The translations under genes and the position numbers were made by a program. The notes under the pieces are model-generated. The model was given only the letters and a program-made list of their open reading frames with translations, did no database searches and was not told the origin of the DNA. Source: an uncultured Eubacteriales bacterium (GTDB taxonomy: Bacteria > Bacillota > Clostridia > Oscillospirales > Oscillospiraceae). From it: DNA of 64,000 bases. Of this stretch, positions 32,769 to 40,973 are shown piece after piece. Within the stretch, counting starts at the first letter, position 1, and each line of letters opens with the position of its first letter. The stretch is taken from assembly GCA_900549545.1 (NCBI GenBank), contig URPA01000005.1, forward strand, positions 1 to 64,000. The letters run 5' to 3'.

Positions 32769-35034
32769 AAACAGCAAATTCCTTACCAAACTCCACTATC
32801 AGCCCGCGCAGGCGCTCAAGCTCGTCCTTGCTGAGCTTCGCGCCGCTGTTGACTATCTCCGTCAGCTCCGGCCAGCGCTCATGCACAAAGGGCAGTATCC
32901 CCGCCTCGTATCTGGGAATATCCTTTACGGGCAGCGTGTCGGTATAGCCCTCGCTGACAGCGGTGATGGCGATAACCTGATCCACCGCGCTCATGGGCGA
33001 ATACTGGTTCTGCTTCAAAAGCTCTGTCATCCTGTCGCCGCGGTTGAGAGTTTCCTGCGTGGCCTTGTCAAGATCAAAGCCGAACTGCGAGAAGGCGGCA
33101 AGCTCCCTGTACTGGGCAAGCTGCATCCTCAGCCGGCCGGCCACCTGCTTGACAGCGCCAAGCTGCGCCGCGCCGCCGACACGGGACACCGACAGGCCGA
33201 CATTGACCGCCGGGCGCACACCGGAGTTAAACAGCTCCGTCTCAAGGAAAATCTGCCCGTCGGTGATGGAGATATCGTTGGTGGGTATATAAGCGGAGAT
33301 GTCCCCCGCCTGGGTCTCGATAATGGGCAGGGCGGTCATGCTGCCGCCGCCCGCCGCGCCGCTGAGGCGCGCGGAGCGCTCAAGCAGCCTCGAATGGAGA
33401 TAGAAAACATCTCCGGGGTAGGCCTCGCGTCCGGGCGGTCTGTGCAGCAGCAGGGAAATTTCTCTGTACGCCACCGCCTGCTTTGAAAGGTCGTCATAGA
33501 CGATGAGCACATCCCGGCCGCGGTACATGAAGTATTCGCCCATGGCCGTTCCGGCATAGGGGGCAATATACAGCATTGGCGCGGGCTCGGAGGCGCTGGC
33601 GCAGACGATGGTGGTATAGTCCATCGCGCCGTGGGCCTTGAGCTTGTCATAAACTCCCGCCACCGTGGACTCCTTCTGGCCGACGGCGACGTAGATGCAG
33701 ATAACGTCCTTGCCCTTCTGGTTGATTATCGCGTCAAGGGCAATGGCGGTCTTACCGGTCTGCCTGTCGCCGATAATCAGCTCACGCTGGCCGCGGCCAA
33801 TAGGCACCAGCGCGTCAATGGCCTTGATACCCGTCGCCATCGGGACGGAAACACCCTGACGGCTGATAACACCAGGTGCCGGGCTCTCGATGGGCCTTGT
33901 AAGGCCGGTGTTGATTGCGCCTCTGCCGTCAAGGGGTCTTCCCAGCGCGTCCACAACTCTGCCCATAAGCTCCTCGCCCACGGGCACTTCTATAATGCGC
34001 CCCGTGCAGCGGACGCGGTCGCCCTCCTGCACGTGGTCAAACTCACCCAGCAGCACAACGCCTATGTTGTCCTGCTCCAGGTCCATGACCATGCCGACAA
34101 GCCCGCCCTCAAAGCGGAGCATTTCACCGGCCATGGCGTCGGAAAGGCCGGACACGCGGCATATACCGTCCGAAGCGCTGGTGACGTGTCCTATCTGGTA
34201 GACATCGATGCCGTTGTCCACATCGGAGAGCGCTTTTTTGAGGCACTCGATAAAGTCGCCCCTCAGGTCCTCCATGCCGGCGATATCCTCGTGGCTGCGC
34301 TCAAGGAGGTTTCTGATAGTCCCGTCAAAAACGGTGTCGCCTATCTGAAGGCTGAAGCCCCCGATAATGTCAGCGTCGACCTTGGTATCCACGTGGATAT
34401 CCGACTCGCTGATTTTGACACCGGCGTTATTCAGGGCTTCAATAATAAGCCCGTCCAGCGCAAGAACAGTGTCAATATCCACCGGCTCCGCCGTGCGCAG
34501 CTGTGCGCGCAGCTCACCCTGATCGCTTATTCTGACAAGCTCGCCCGCTGACAGGGCAAAGGCCCTGCGCAGCCTCGCCGTGTAGCTCTTTTTGAACGCG
34601 GCGCGCGCCTCGCTCCACTCCGGCCGGCGCATCTTCTGCCCGGCCAGCTCAATGAGCCTGTCGGCCTCCTTGCGGTTGAGCCTTCTGCGCTCTTCAAGCA
34701 GCAGGCGCTGCCGCTCAAGGTCAAGCTCGTGGCAGAGCTCCTGCTCGAAATTGCTCTCAAGCTGCCTTTTCCGTGCGTCACCGCCGCCGACGCGCCGCTC
34801 AGCATCCGCGATTATCTCGCGGCACTCGCGCTGACCGTCAGCGCTCAGGCGCTCGGCGTCCTTTTCAAGCTGTATGGCGTTTTCCGCCGCAGCCGCGGAG
34901 CGCTGTAAATCCTCGGCGACCTTGCTGCGGTGATTGTCATACATTTTTTTCACGAGCTTCCTGCCGACAAAGTAAAGACCGGCGAGAAGTATCGCGAAGT
35001 TAAGTAATGCGTAGAATATGTTCCATCCGCCCAT
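32767..35034 (-). CDS. atpFHA: ATP synthase b'-delta-alpha triple fusion
   Basis: One open frame of 755 codons. Residues 1-136 are a b-type stator: membrane helix (7-23) and a long charged coiled coil. Residues about 148-250 match the C-terminal domain of the delta subunit, ending VDADIIGGFSLQIGDTVFDG and NLLERS. From Met254 the protein is a complete alpha subunit: Walker A GDRQTGKT at 422-429, which is 169-176 counted from Met254, as in normal alpha subunits; counted this way alpha is 502 residues, the usual length. The junction falls exactly where delta normally ends and alpha normally begins. The usual N-terminal delta domain that binds alpha seems to be missing. A separate b gene lies just upstream. 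Whether the chain is used fused, cleaved, or partly made from the internal start is open. Confidence 0.93.
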   Translation of the reverse strand: MGGWNIFYALLNFAILLAGLYFVGRKLVKKMYDNHRSKVAEDLQRSAAAAENAIQLEKDAERLSADGQRECREIIADAERRVGGGDARKRQLESNFEQELCHELDLERQRLLLEERRRLNRKEADRLIELAGQKMRRPEWSEARAAFKKSYTARLRRAFALSAGELVRISDQGELRAQLRTAEPVDIDTVLALDGLIIEALNNAGVKISESDIHVDTKVDADIIGGFSLQIGDTVFDGTIRNLLERSHEDIAGMEDLRGDFIECLKKALSDVDNGIDVYQIGHVTSASDGICRVSGLSDAMAGEMLRFEGGLVGMVMDLEQDNIGVVLLGEFDHVQEGDRVRCTGRIIEVPVGEELMGRVVDALGRPLDGRGAINTGLTRPIESPAPGVISRQGVSVPMATGIKAIDALVPIGRGQRELIIGDRQTGKTAIALDAIINQKGKDVICIYVAVGQKESTVAGVYDKLKAHGAMDYTTIVCASASEPAPMLYIAPYAGTAMGEYFMYRGRDVLIVYDDLSKQAVAYREISLLLHRPPGREAYPGDVFYLHSRLLERSARLSGAAGGGSMTALPIIETQAGDISAYIPTNDISITDGQIFLETELFNSGVRPAVNVGLSVSRVGGAAQLGAVKQVAGRLRMQLAQYRELAAFSQFGFDLDKATQETLNRGDRMTELLKQNQYSPMSAVDQVIAITAVSEGYTDTLPVKDIPRYEAGILPFVHERWPELTEIVNSGAKLSKDELERLRGLIVEFGKEFAV
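34273..34292 (-). promoter_or_regulatory. Possible internal start for a separate alpha subunit
   Basis: Inside the fusion gene an ATG at 34275 (codon 254) has GAGGAT 11 bases upstream and would give a 502-residue alpha subunit. Three alpha chains but only one delta are needed per enzyme, so a second product would solve the stoichiometry. Confidence 0.5.
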
Positions 35035-35063
35035 ATGGGGTCACCACCTTTTTTCTGCCATTT

Positions 35064-35498
35064 TTATTCGGCCGTGTCTGCGGAAAGCAGCCTGCTGATA
35101 AGAAGCTCGGTAAGCTCCTCTTCGTTTTCCTCAAAGCGCGCCTGCTCCTCATTTGCCGTCTCCGCCACGGTCTTTTTAAGCTCCTGCCGCTTCTGAACGG
35201 ACTGCTCCCGGTAGGCTCTGGCAAGCTGGGCCTGCCTCGCCTCAGAGGCGGACTTGTCCCGTTCCAGCAGGTTTCTCGCATCCTGTGTGCACTTAGCCTT
35301 CTCGTCCGTCAGCAGCGCTTTGCTGCCCATAAGGGCCTCCTGCGCCTTCTTTTCCGCGGCAAGCCCGGCGTCTATGCGGGCCTGGCGCTCGTCCATAAAC
35401 TTTAAAAGCGGCTTATAAAGCAGGTTTTTGAGAATGAAATACAGCAGGAAAAAGTTGATGATCGTCCAAAAGAGTTCCCATGGGTTAATGCTGATCAT
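35064..35498 (-). CDS. atpF: ATP synthase b subunit
   Basis: 144 residues. One N-terminal membrane helix (INPWELFWTIINFFLLYFIL) and a long charged helix with heptads (ERQARIDAGLAAEKKAQ...). It is the peripheral-stalk b subunit, slightly short (160 is common). Followed after 29 bases by the fusion gene, whose N-terminus is a second b-like chain, so the stalk is probably a b/b' heterodimer. Confidence 0.94.
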   Translation of the reverse strand: MISINPWELFWTIINFFLLYFILKNLLYKPLLKFMDERQARIDAGLAAEKKAQEALMGSKALLTDEKAKCTQDARNLLERDKSASEARQAQLARAYREQSVQKRQELKKTVAETANEEQARFEENEEELTELLISRLLSADTAE

Positions 35499-35547
35499 GG
35501 GCTGCCTCCTTTTTAATATTAGATTTATTCAATGCTCCTGCTGCCGG

Positions 35548-35790
35548 TTAAATCTTCGCAACCAGCATAAACGCTATCAGCAGGCCGTAAATAACCAGAG
35601 ACTCGATAAGGCCCAGCGAAAGAATGAGCGTTGAGCGAAGCTGACCGGCGATCTCCGGCTGGCGGGCCATGGCCTCCATGGTTTTTGAAGCGGTCATACC
35701 CTGACCAATACCGCCGCCGATAACGCAGCCGGCCATCATGATGCCAACAGCGATAGCAATAAGTCCTGATGTCATAATAATTTCCTCCAA
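35548..35790 (-). CDS. atpE: ATP synthase c subunit, sodium-type site
   Basis: 80 residues, two membrane helices with the polar loop ARQPE. Gln30 in GGGIGQG and Glu63-Ser64 with Tyr68 in GLIESLVIYG match, at the same spacing, the Na+-binding residues Gln32, Glu65, Ser66 and Tyr70 of Ilyobacter tartaricus. This points to a Na+-coupled enzyme. The Thr that follows Ser in Ilyobacter is Leu here. Confidence 0.95.
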   Translation of the reverse strand: MEEIIMTSGLIAIAVGIMMAGCVIGGGIGQGMTASKTMEAMARQPEIAGQLRSTLILSLGLIESLVIYGLLIAFMLVAKI

Positions 35791-35828
35791 GTCAAAATTG
35801 AATTTTTATTATTAAAGCAAATTTTGGG

Positions 35829-36506
35829 TCAGCCCTCTTCGCTGATGCCCTCCTCAACATATATAGCGAGCAGCAGCGTAAACACCATCGCCTGAATGAA
35901 GCACAGCAGCAGGCTGAGGACATTCATAACAAGCGGCAGGATAATCGGGAAAATCTCATAGAGCTGATGGGTGACAGCCTCCTCGCCGTAGACATTGCCG
36001 TAAAGACGCAGCGCGAGCGAGACGGGTCTGACTATCTGCTCCAGAGCGTTGAGAAAAACCATAAGGAAAAAGGGCTTTACAAAGGACTTGAGATAGTGCT
36101 TCCCGCCGACTTCCTTCACGCCGATAACATGCGTCGCGGTGATGGCGATAAGCGCAAGCCCCGCCGTCACGGACAGGCTGGAGGTCGGCACGGAAAAGCC
36201 CTTTATTTTCCCCGCACCGGGCAGGATGCCCGTGTAGTTGCTGATAATGATAAAGATAAAGAAAGTGGCAAACAGGGGGAAATACTTCCTCGCCCGAACC
36301 TTGCCCAGGACCCCGGTGACAAAGTTGTCGAGACTGCTTACCGCCATCTCCGCGATAGTCTGAATCGGGCCGGGCACATCCTTGAGCCGCCGCGTCGCAA
36401 GCCATGAAAGCAAAGCCAGCAGCGCGATGATTACCCAGGTCGTGACCACAGCGCCGGAAACCTCTACCGGGCCGATGCTGAACAGAACTGCCGAGCTCTC
36501 TTCCAT
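35829..36506 (-). CDS. atpB: ATP synthase a subunit
   Basis: 225 residues from ATG at 36506, where GGAGGTGAT stands 5 bases before; an earlier in-frame start has no such site. Several membrane helices, with the conserved LRLYGNVYGEE segment carrying the essential Arg in helix 4 (SLALRLYGN). First gene of the operon. No atpI/atpZ gene precedes it. Confidence 0.95.
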   Translation of the reverse strand: MEESSAVLFSIGPVEVSGAVVTTWVIIALLALLSWLATRRLKDVPGPIQTIAEMAVSSLDNFVTGVLGKVRARKYFPLFATFFIFIIISNYTGILPGAGKIKGFSVPTSSLSVTAGLALIAITATHVIGVKEVGGKHYLKSFVKPFFLMVFLNALEQIVRPVSLALRLYGNVYGEEAVTHQLYEIFPIILPLVMNVLSLLLCFIQAMVFTLLLAIYVEEGISEEG

Positions 36507-36542
36507 ATAATCACCTCCAATTTTCTCTGAAAGCAAACAACG

Positions 36543-36567
36543 AATAAATCGCCCCAGGCGATTTATT
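36543..36567. terminator. Hairpin in the atpB leader
   Basis: An 11-bp perfect stem, AATAAATCGCC with loop CCA, lies between the atp promoter and atpB. It could act in the leader of the atp mRNA rather than as terminator, since no clear U-run follows. Confidence 0.45.
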
Positions 36568-36598
36568 CAGCGTTTACGAAAGGTTTCATGCATGGCAT

Positions 36599-36628
36599 AT
36601 AATACACTATTTCCTGTCGGTTTGTAAA
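36599..36628 (-). promoter_or_regulatory. Promoter of the ATP synthase operon
   Basis: TTTACA (36623-36628) and TATTAT (36599-36604) are 18 bp apart on the minus strand, about 90 bases upstream of atpB. Confidence 0.65.
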
Positions 36629-36701
36629 CCAGCATTTTGACGATTTTGCCTAAAACTTAACAATTAGGTGCTTTTGCCCAAATTTGACGCCTTTTCAGCG
36701 C

Positions 36702-37955
36702 TTAAATCACCTTTAGGCCGGTCAAATACCTGCGCATCATGTCAAAAGCGTGGTTGCCGGCCATGCGGCGGATGAAGCTGCGCGTGCGAAACTCGCCCAT
36801 GTGCAGCTCTTTGACGAAGGTCTCCCCCTCGACGGCCATGCCGATGAACACCGTCCCCACGGGGTGAACACCGTCCCCATCGGGTCCGGCAAGGCCGGTG
36901 GCGGAGATGCCGATGTCGGCCCCGGTGACGGAGCGGATGCCCTCGGCCATAGCCTTGGCGACATCATAGCTCACGGCACCCTTCTCTTCGATGAAATCGC
37001 GCGCTATGCCGAGCATTTTGGCCTTCGCGCCGTTTGTATAGGTCACAGCACCGCCGAGAAAAGCGGCGCTTGCGCCGGGGATATCGGTAAAGCGCTTGGC
37101 AATCTCCCCGCCGGTGCAGCTCTCGGCAGCGGCAAAGGTCATGTTCTTTTCAAGCAGCAGCTCAATGACCCGCTCCTCAACGCACTCCTTGTCCACCGCG
37201 TAGACCACATCGCCCAGACGCTCCTTCACGTGAGCGATAACGGGCTTTATCATCTCCTCTGCCTTCTCCTCGCTCTCGGCCTTGGCGGTTATCTGGAGCA
37301 GGCAGTCGGCCTCCTTGGCATACGGGGCCATGGTGGGATTGGTCATGACGTTCATCTCGTCGCGGAAAATGTCGTCCACCGCGCTCTCGCCCATGCCGAA
37401 GATGCGCACCGAGTGGGAAACAATCTGCTCATCGGAGAGCTTTTTGAGGTACGGCACGGCACAGGCTTTGAACATGGGGACGCACTCATTGGGCGGGCCG
37501 GGGATCATGATGACGAGCTTCCCATCCTTTTCAAAGGCGCAGCCGGGAGCGGTGCCCCAGTTATTGTGAAACACGGTGCAGCCCTCGGGCAGCAGCGCCT
37601 GCTGGAAGTTGTTTGGCGTTATCTTTTTTCCGCCCTTGATATACTCGTAAAGCCCCGCCTGCTCCTTCTCATCCACCACCAGCGGGACGCCGAAGGCCTC
37701 GGCAAGGGTCTGCTTGGTAAGGTCGTCACAGGTCGGGCCGAGGCCGCCGGTGGTGATTATTATATCGGCTCTTGATTTGGCGATATCCACGCAGTGCTTG
37801 AGTCTCTCGGGGTTATCTCCCACCACCGTGTGATAGCGCACATTTATGCCTATCTTGGACAGCATCTCGGATATATCGCGCGCGTCGGTGTTGGTGATGT
37901 GTCCAAGCAAAAGCTCCGTTCCGACGGAGATTATTTCAGTGTCATATGCTCTCAT
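36702..37955 (-). CDS. cinA: CinA family protein
   Basis: 417 residues with the two usual domains: an N-terminal MoCF-like part (AYDTEIISVGTELLLGHI, TGGLGPTCDD, IPGPPNEC) and a C-terminal amidase-type part (AAAESCTGGEIAKRF, GISATGLAGPDG). The C-terminal domain in relatives is NMN deamidase (PncC), which recycles NMN to nicotinic acid mononucleotide. Full length for Firmicutes CinA. Its start overlaps the end of thiI by 14 bases. Confidence 0.95.
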   Translation of the reverse strand: MRAYDTEIISVGTELLLGHITNTDARDISEMLSKIGINVRYHTVVGDNPERLKHCVDIAKSRADIIITTGGLGPTCDDLTKQTLAEAFGVPLVVDEKEQAGLYEYIKGGKKITPNNFQQALLPEGCTVFHNNWGTAPGCAFEKDGKLVIMIPGPPNECVPMFKACAVPYLKKLSDEQIVSHSVRIFGMGESAVDDIFRDEMNVMTNPTMAPYAKEADCLLQITAKAESEEKAEEMIKPVIAHVKERLGDVVYAVDKECVEERVIELLLEKNMTFAAAESCTGGEIAKRFTDIPGASAAFLGGAVTYTNGAKAKMLGIARDFIEEKGAVSYDVAKAMAEGIRSVTGADIGISATGLAGPDGDGVHPVGTVFIGMAVEGETFVKELHMGEFRTRSFIRRMAGNHAFDMMRRYLTGLKVI

Positions 37956-39120
37956 GGTTGATCTCTATCCTCTCTATGCCCGCTATGGCCTCTTCAACGA
38001 GGCCGTCAATATCCATCGCGCTCTCCGCTTTTTCCACCTCGGCTATCTTCGGCCTTGTGCGGGGGTGGCGCGGGGTGAACACCGTGCAGCAGTCCTCATA
38101 TGGCAGGACGGAGGTATCAAATGTGCCTATTTTGCGGGCAAAGCTCACTATCTCCTCCTTGTCCATGCCGATAAGCGGCTGGAGAATGGGCAGGTCCATC
38201 ACCGCCTGGGTGGACGCCATGGCCTCCATGGTCTGACTCGCCACCTGGCCGAGGTTTTCCCCGGTGACAATGGCCTTCGCGCCGTTGTCGTTTGCGATGC
38301 GGCAGGCAATGCGCATCATAAACCGGCGCATGATGAGCGTGAAATACTCCTCGGGGCACTTGTCGCGTATCTCCTCCTGAATGTGCGTGAACGGGACGAC
38401 CTCCATGGTCATTCTGCCGCAGTAATCGCTGAGAATGCGCGCAAGGTCGATAACCTTTTCCTTGGCCTGCTGGGAGGTGTAGGGGAAGGAGAAAAAGTGC
38501 ACCGGGATGAGATGCACGCCCCGGCGGGCAATCATGTAGCTCGAGACCGGGCTGTCTATTCCGCCGGAGAGCAGCGTCACCGCCGTGCCGTTAGAGCCGA
38601 CGGGCATACCGCCCGCGCCGTGCACGGGGCTTGAGTGCACATATGCGGCGAGGTCGCGCACCTCGATGTGGACCGTGAGCTCCGGGTTGTGGACATCCAC
38701 CTGAACATGGGGAAATGCCTCTTTAAGCTCCCCGCCGACATACTGGCTCAGCTCGATGCTTGTCATGGGGAAGCTCTTGTCGCTGCGCTTGGATTCGACC
38801 TTGAAGCTCTTGGCATTGGCAAGCTCCGCGCCGAGATACTCCTTCGCGCGGGCAACTATCGCGTCCTTATCCTTCCCGCAGGCGGCGGCTCGGCTGAGCT
38901 TTACAACGCCGAAGACCTTTTTCAGCGCCTCAAACGCTGCGTCCATATCCGCGCCGTCCTCCCCCTCGACATATATCGTGGACTGGAGGCAGTAGACATT
39001 GAATTTGCCGATGGGCGCGAGGCGGCGCCGCACATTGCTCTGAAGCCTCTGCTCAAAGCTGCGGCGGTTGAGTCCCTTGAGGACAATTTCGCCAAGTTTA
39101 AGTAAAATTATATCGTTCAT
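37942..39120 (-). CDS. thiI: tRNA 4-thiouridine synthase ThiI
   Basis: 392 residues: ferredoxin-like and THUMP domains at the N-terminus, then the PP-loop ATP site LLSGGIDSPVSSYM (about 183-196). It adenylates tRNA U8 for sulfur transfer. There is no rhodanese domain, as in Bacillus, so a separate cysteine desulfurase must hand over sulfur. Starts a two-gene unit with cinA. Confidence 0.95.
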   Translation of the reverse strand: MNDIILLKLGEIVLKGLNRRSFEQRLQSNVRRRLAPIGKFNVYCLQSTIYVEGEDGADMDAAFEALKKVFGVVKLSRAAACGKDKDAIVARAKEYLGAELANAKSFKVESKRSDKSFPMTSIELSQYVGGELKEAFPHVQVDVHNPELTVHIEVRDLAAYVHSSPVHGAGGMPVGSNGTAVTLLSGGIDSPVSSYMIARRGVHLIPVHFFSFPYTSQQAKEKVIDLARILSDYCGRMTMEVVPFTHIQEEIRDKCPEEYFTLIMRRFMMRIACRIANDNGAKAIVTGENLGQVASQTMEAMASTQAVMDLPILQPLIGMDKEEIVSFARKIGTFDTSVLPYEDCCTVFTPRHPRTRPKIAEVEKAESAMDIDGLVEEAIAGIERIEINHESI

Positions 39121-39182
39121 ATGCTATTCTCCATTCTGCCGCCCAGTCTTTGCAATGAGCCGCATACTGTTTATTTTGGAAA

Positions 39183-39407
39183 GAGCCTCGCAGAGTTCGA
39201 CGCCCGCAGGCGGCGAATAAATCTAATCGTTTTTCCCGGGGGCGCACCCCAGGGTGGCCTCTCTTGCCCCTACGGGGCAATTCACCTTCTGTACCTCGGG
39301 AAAAACACTTTGCGCGAAGAGAATGTATTTTTGCCCTCTCACGTTGGGCAAAAATGCGCGGTTCGGAGCGAAACTCTTTTGCATAGAAAGGCTTCGCCTT
39401 TCTATGC
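39183..39407. repeat. Multi-hairpin intergenic element, copy B
   Basis: Same order of blocks as copy A (25995-26180): GAGCCTCGCAGAGTTCG, CGGCGAATAAA, GTTTTTCCCGGGGGC, a loop that is about 45 bases longer here, GTACCTCGGGAAAAAC, TTTTTGCCC/GGGCAAAAA, and a final perfect hairpin GCATAGAAAGGC/GCCTTTCTATGC (39381-39407). It fills the gap between comM and thiI. The final hairpin differs in sequence from copy A but keeps its fold, which argues for a conserved RNA structure. Confidence 0.8.
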
Positions 39408-39410
39408 AGC

Positions 39411-40922
39411 CTATTCTCCTAAAGTAAAGGTTCTGTATTGTATCGCCTCGGCGATATGCTCCGGGGCTATATCCTCGCTGCCCGCCATATCAGCTATCGT
39501 GCGGGCGACGCGAAGTATCCTGTCATAGCTGCGCGCGGTCAGACCCATGCTTTCAAAGGCGGCGCGCATAAGCTCCTCGCAGTCCTTTGAAAGGGCGCAG
39601 TATTCGCGCAGCTCGCGGCTGCCGATGCGGGCGTTGCACATGGTGCCATCGTCCCCATAGCGGCGGCGCTGAACCTGCCGCGCCTTGTTGACGCGCTCCT
39701 TTATCGCGGCGGAGCTCTCCGCCGGGGTCTTTCGCCGCAGCTCCTCATATTCAAGCGCCGGGACTTCGACTATAATATCTATCCTGTCCATCAAGGGGCC
39801 GGATATCCTGCTCTGGTAACGGCGCACGTCGTTTATCGAGCAGCGGCAGCGCCCGGAGGGGTGCCCATACCAGCCGCATTTGCAGGGGTTCATCGCGCAG
39901 ACCAGCATGAAGCTGCTCGGGAAGGTGACCGTTGCCGAGACGCGCGAGACGGTGACCTTGCCGTCCTCAATCGGCTGGCGCAGAATCTCCAGCGCGTCGG
40001 CTCGAAATTCGGGCAGCTCGTCAAGAAACAGCACGCCGTTGTGCGCAAGGCTTATCTCCCCCGGGCGGGGCACAGTCCCGCCGCCGGAGAGGCCTGCCGT
40101 TGACACCGTGTGGTGCGGCGAGCGGAACGGGCGCTGGGAGATTATAGGCCGTTCCCGGCTCGTAAGCCCGGCAACGGAGTGAATCTCCGTGCACTGTATC
40201 ATCTCCTCCCGGCTCATGTCGGGAAGTATGGAGGGCAGGCGCTTTGCCATCATGGATTTTCCCGCACCCGGCGGGCCGACGAGCAGGATATTGTGCCCCC
40301 CGGCGGCGGCTATCTCCATCGCGCGCTTTACGTTCTCCTGCCCCTTAACGTCGGCAAAATCCGGCATGGGCAGGCTGAAAGCCTCCGGCTCAGTCGGTTC
40401 GCAGGGCTCAATGAGCCGCCGGCCGCGCAGATGGGATACAAGCTCCGCCACGTTTTTCACCGGGTAGATGTTTATTTCCCGGGCAAAAGCGGCCTCCGCC
40501 GCGTTCTCGGCGGGGACAAAGAAGTGCTCCACCCCCTGCCGCGCGGCGCACAGCGCCATCGGCAGCACACCGGGCACAGGGCGAACCTCGCCCGTGAGCG
40601 AAAGCTCCCCGATAAAGGCGCAGTTTGCCGGGGCCTTCAGCTCCCCGGACGCGGCGAGGATGCCCACCAGCATCGGCAGGTCATACACCGTGCCGTTTTT
40701 CTTTTTGTCCGCCGGGGCGAGGTTCACCGTCAGCTTGCTCACAGGGAAGCGAAAGCCGTTGTTTTTTATCGCGGCATGCACCCGCTCGCGGGATTCCTTG
40801 ACCGCAGCGTCCGGCAGACCGACAATGTCAAATCGGGGCAGGCCGTTGGAGATGAATACCTCCACCGTTATCGGGCAGCCGCCCACGCCGCTGACGCCGA
40901 AGCTCTTTATGCTGGAAAACAT
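39411..40922 (-). CDS. comM: ComM/YifB-type AAA+ ATPase
   Basis: 503 residues from ATG at 40922, preceded by GGAGGAAG; an ATG four codons earlier contains that site and is unlikely. N-terminal ChlI-like domain (FDIVGLPDAAVKESRERV), Mg-chelatase AAA+ core with Walker A GPPGAGKSMMAKRLP and Walker B LFLDELPEF, and a zinc-finger-like CAMNPCKCGWYG, then the C-terminal Mg-chelatase domain. In competent bacteria ComM is a branch-migration helicase for incoming DNA; in others the role is unclear. Confidence 0.94.
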   Translation of the reverse strand: MFSSIKSFGVSGVGGCPITVEVFISNGLPRFDIVGLPDAAVKESRERVHAAIKNNGFRFPVSKLTVNLAPADKKKNGTVYDLPMLVGILAASGELKAPANCAFIGELSLTGEVRPVPGVLPMALCAARQGVEHFFVPAENAAEAAFAREINIYPVKNVAELVSHLRGRRLIEPCEPTEPEAFSLPMPDFADVKGQENVKRAMEIAAAGGHNILLVGPPGAGKSMMAKRLPSILPDMSREEMIQCTEIHSVAGLTSRERPIISQRPFRSPHHTVSTAGLSGGGTVPRPGEISLAHNGVLFLDELPEFRADALEILRQPIEDGKVTVSRVSATVTFPSSFMLVCAMNPCKCGWYGHPSGRCRCSINDVRRYQSRISGPLMDRIDIIVEVPALEYEELRRKTPAESSAAIKERVNKARQVQRRRYGDDGTMCNARIGSRELREYCALSKDCEELMRAAFESMGLTARSYDRILRVARTIADMAGSEDIAPEHIAEAIQYRTFTLGE

Positions 40923-40940
40923 GGCTTCCTCCATTAGCAG

Positions 40941-40966
40941 AAAACCCAGAGCCTACTCTGGGTTTT
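40941..40966 (-). terminator. Terminator after aspS
   Basis: Stem AAAACCCAGAG (40941-40951) with CTCTGGGTTTT (40956-40966), loop CCTA, lies 7 bases past the aspS stop. Confidence 0.88.
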
Positions 40967-40973
40967 CGATGGT

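Noticed and set aside
32767..35034. Interpretation of the ATP synthase as an N-type (alternate) ATPase because of the b-delta chain
   Set aside because: Gene order is a-c-b-[b'-delta-alpha]-gamma-beta-epsilon, with no atpQ/atpR and a separate b gene, unlike the N-ATPase order beginning with beta and epsilon.
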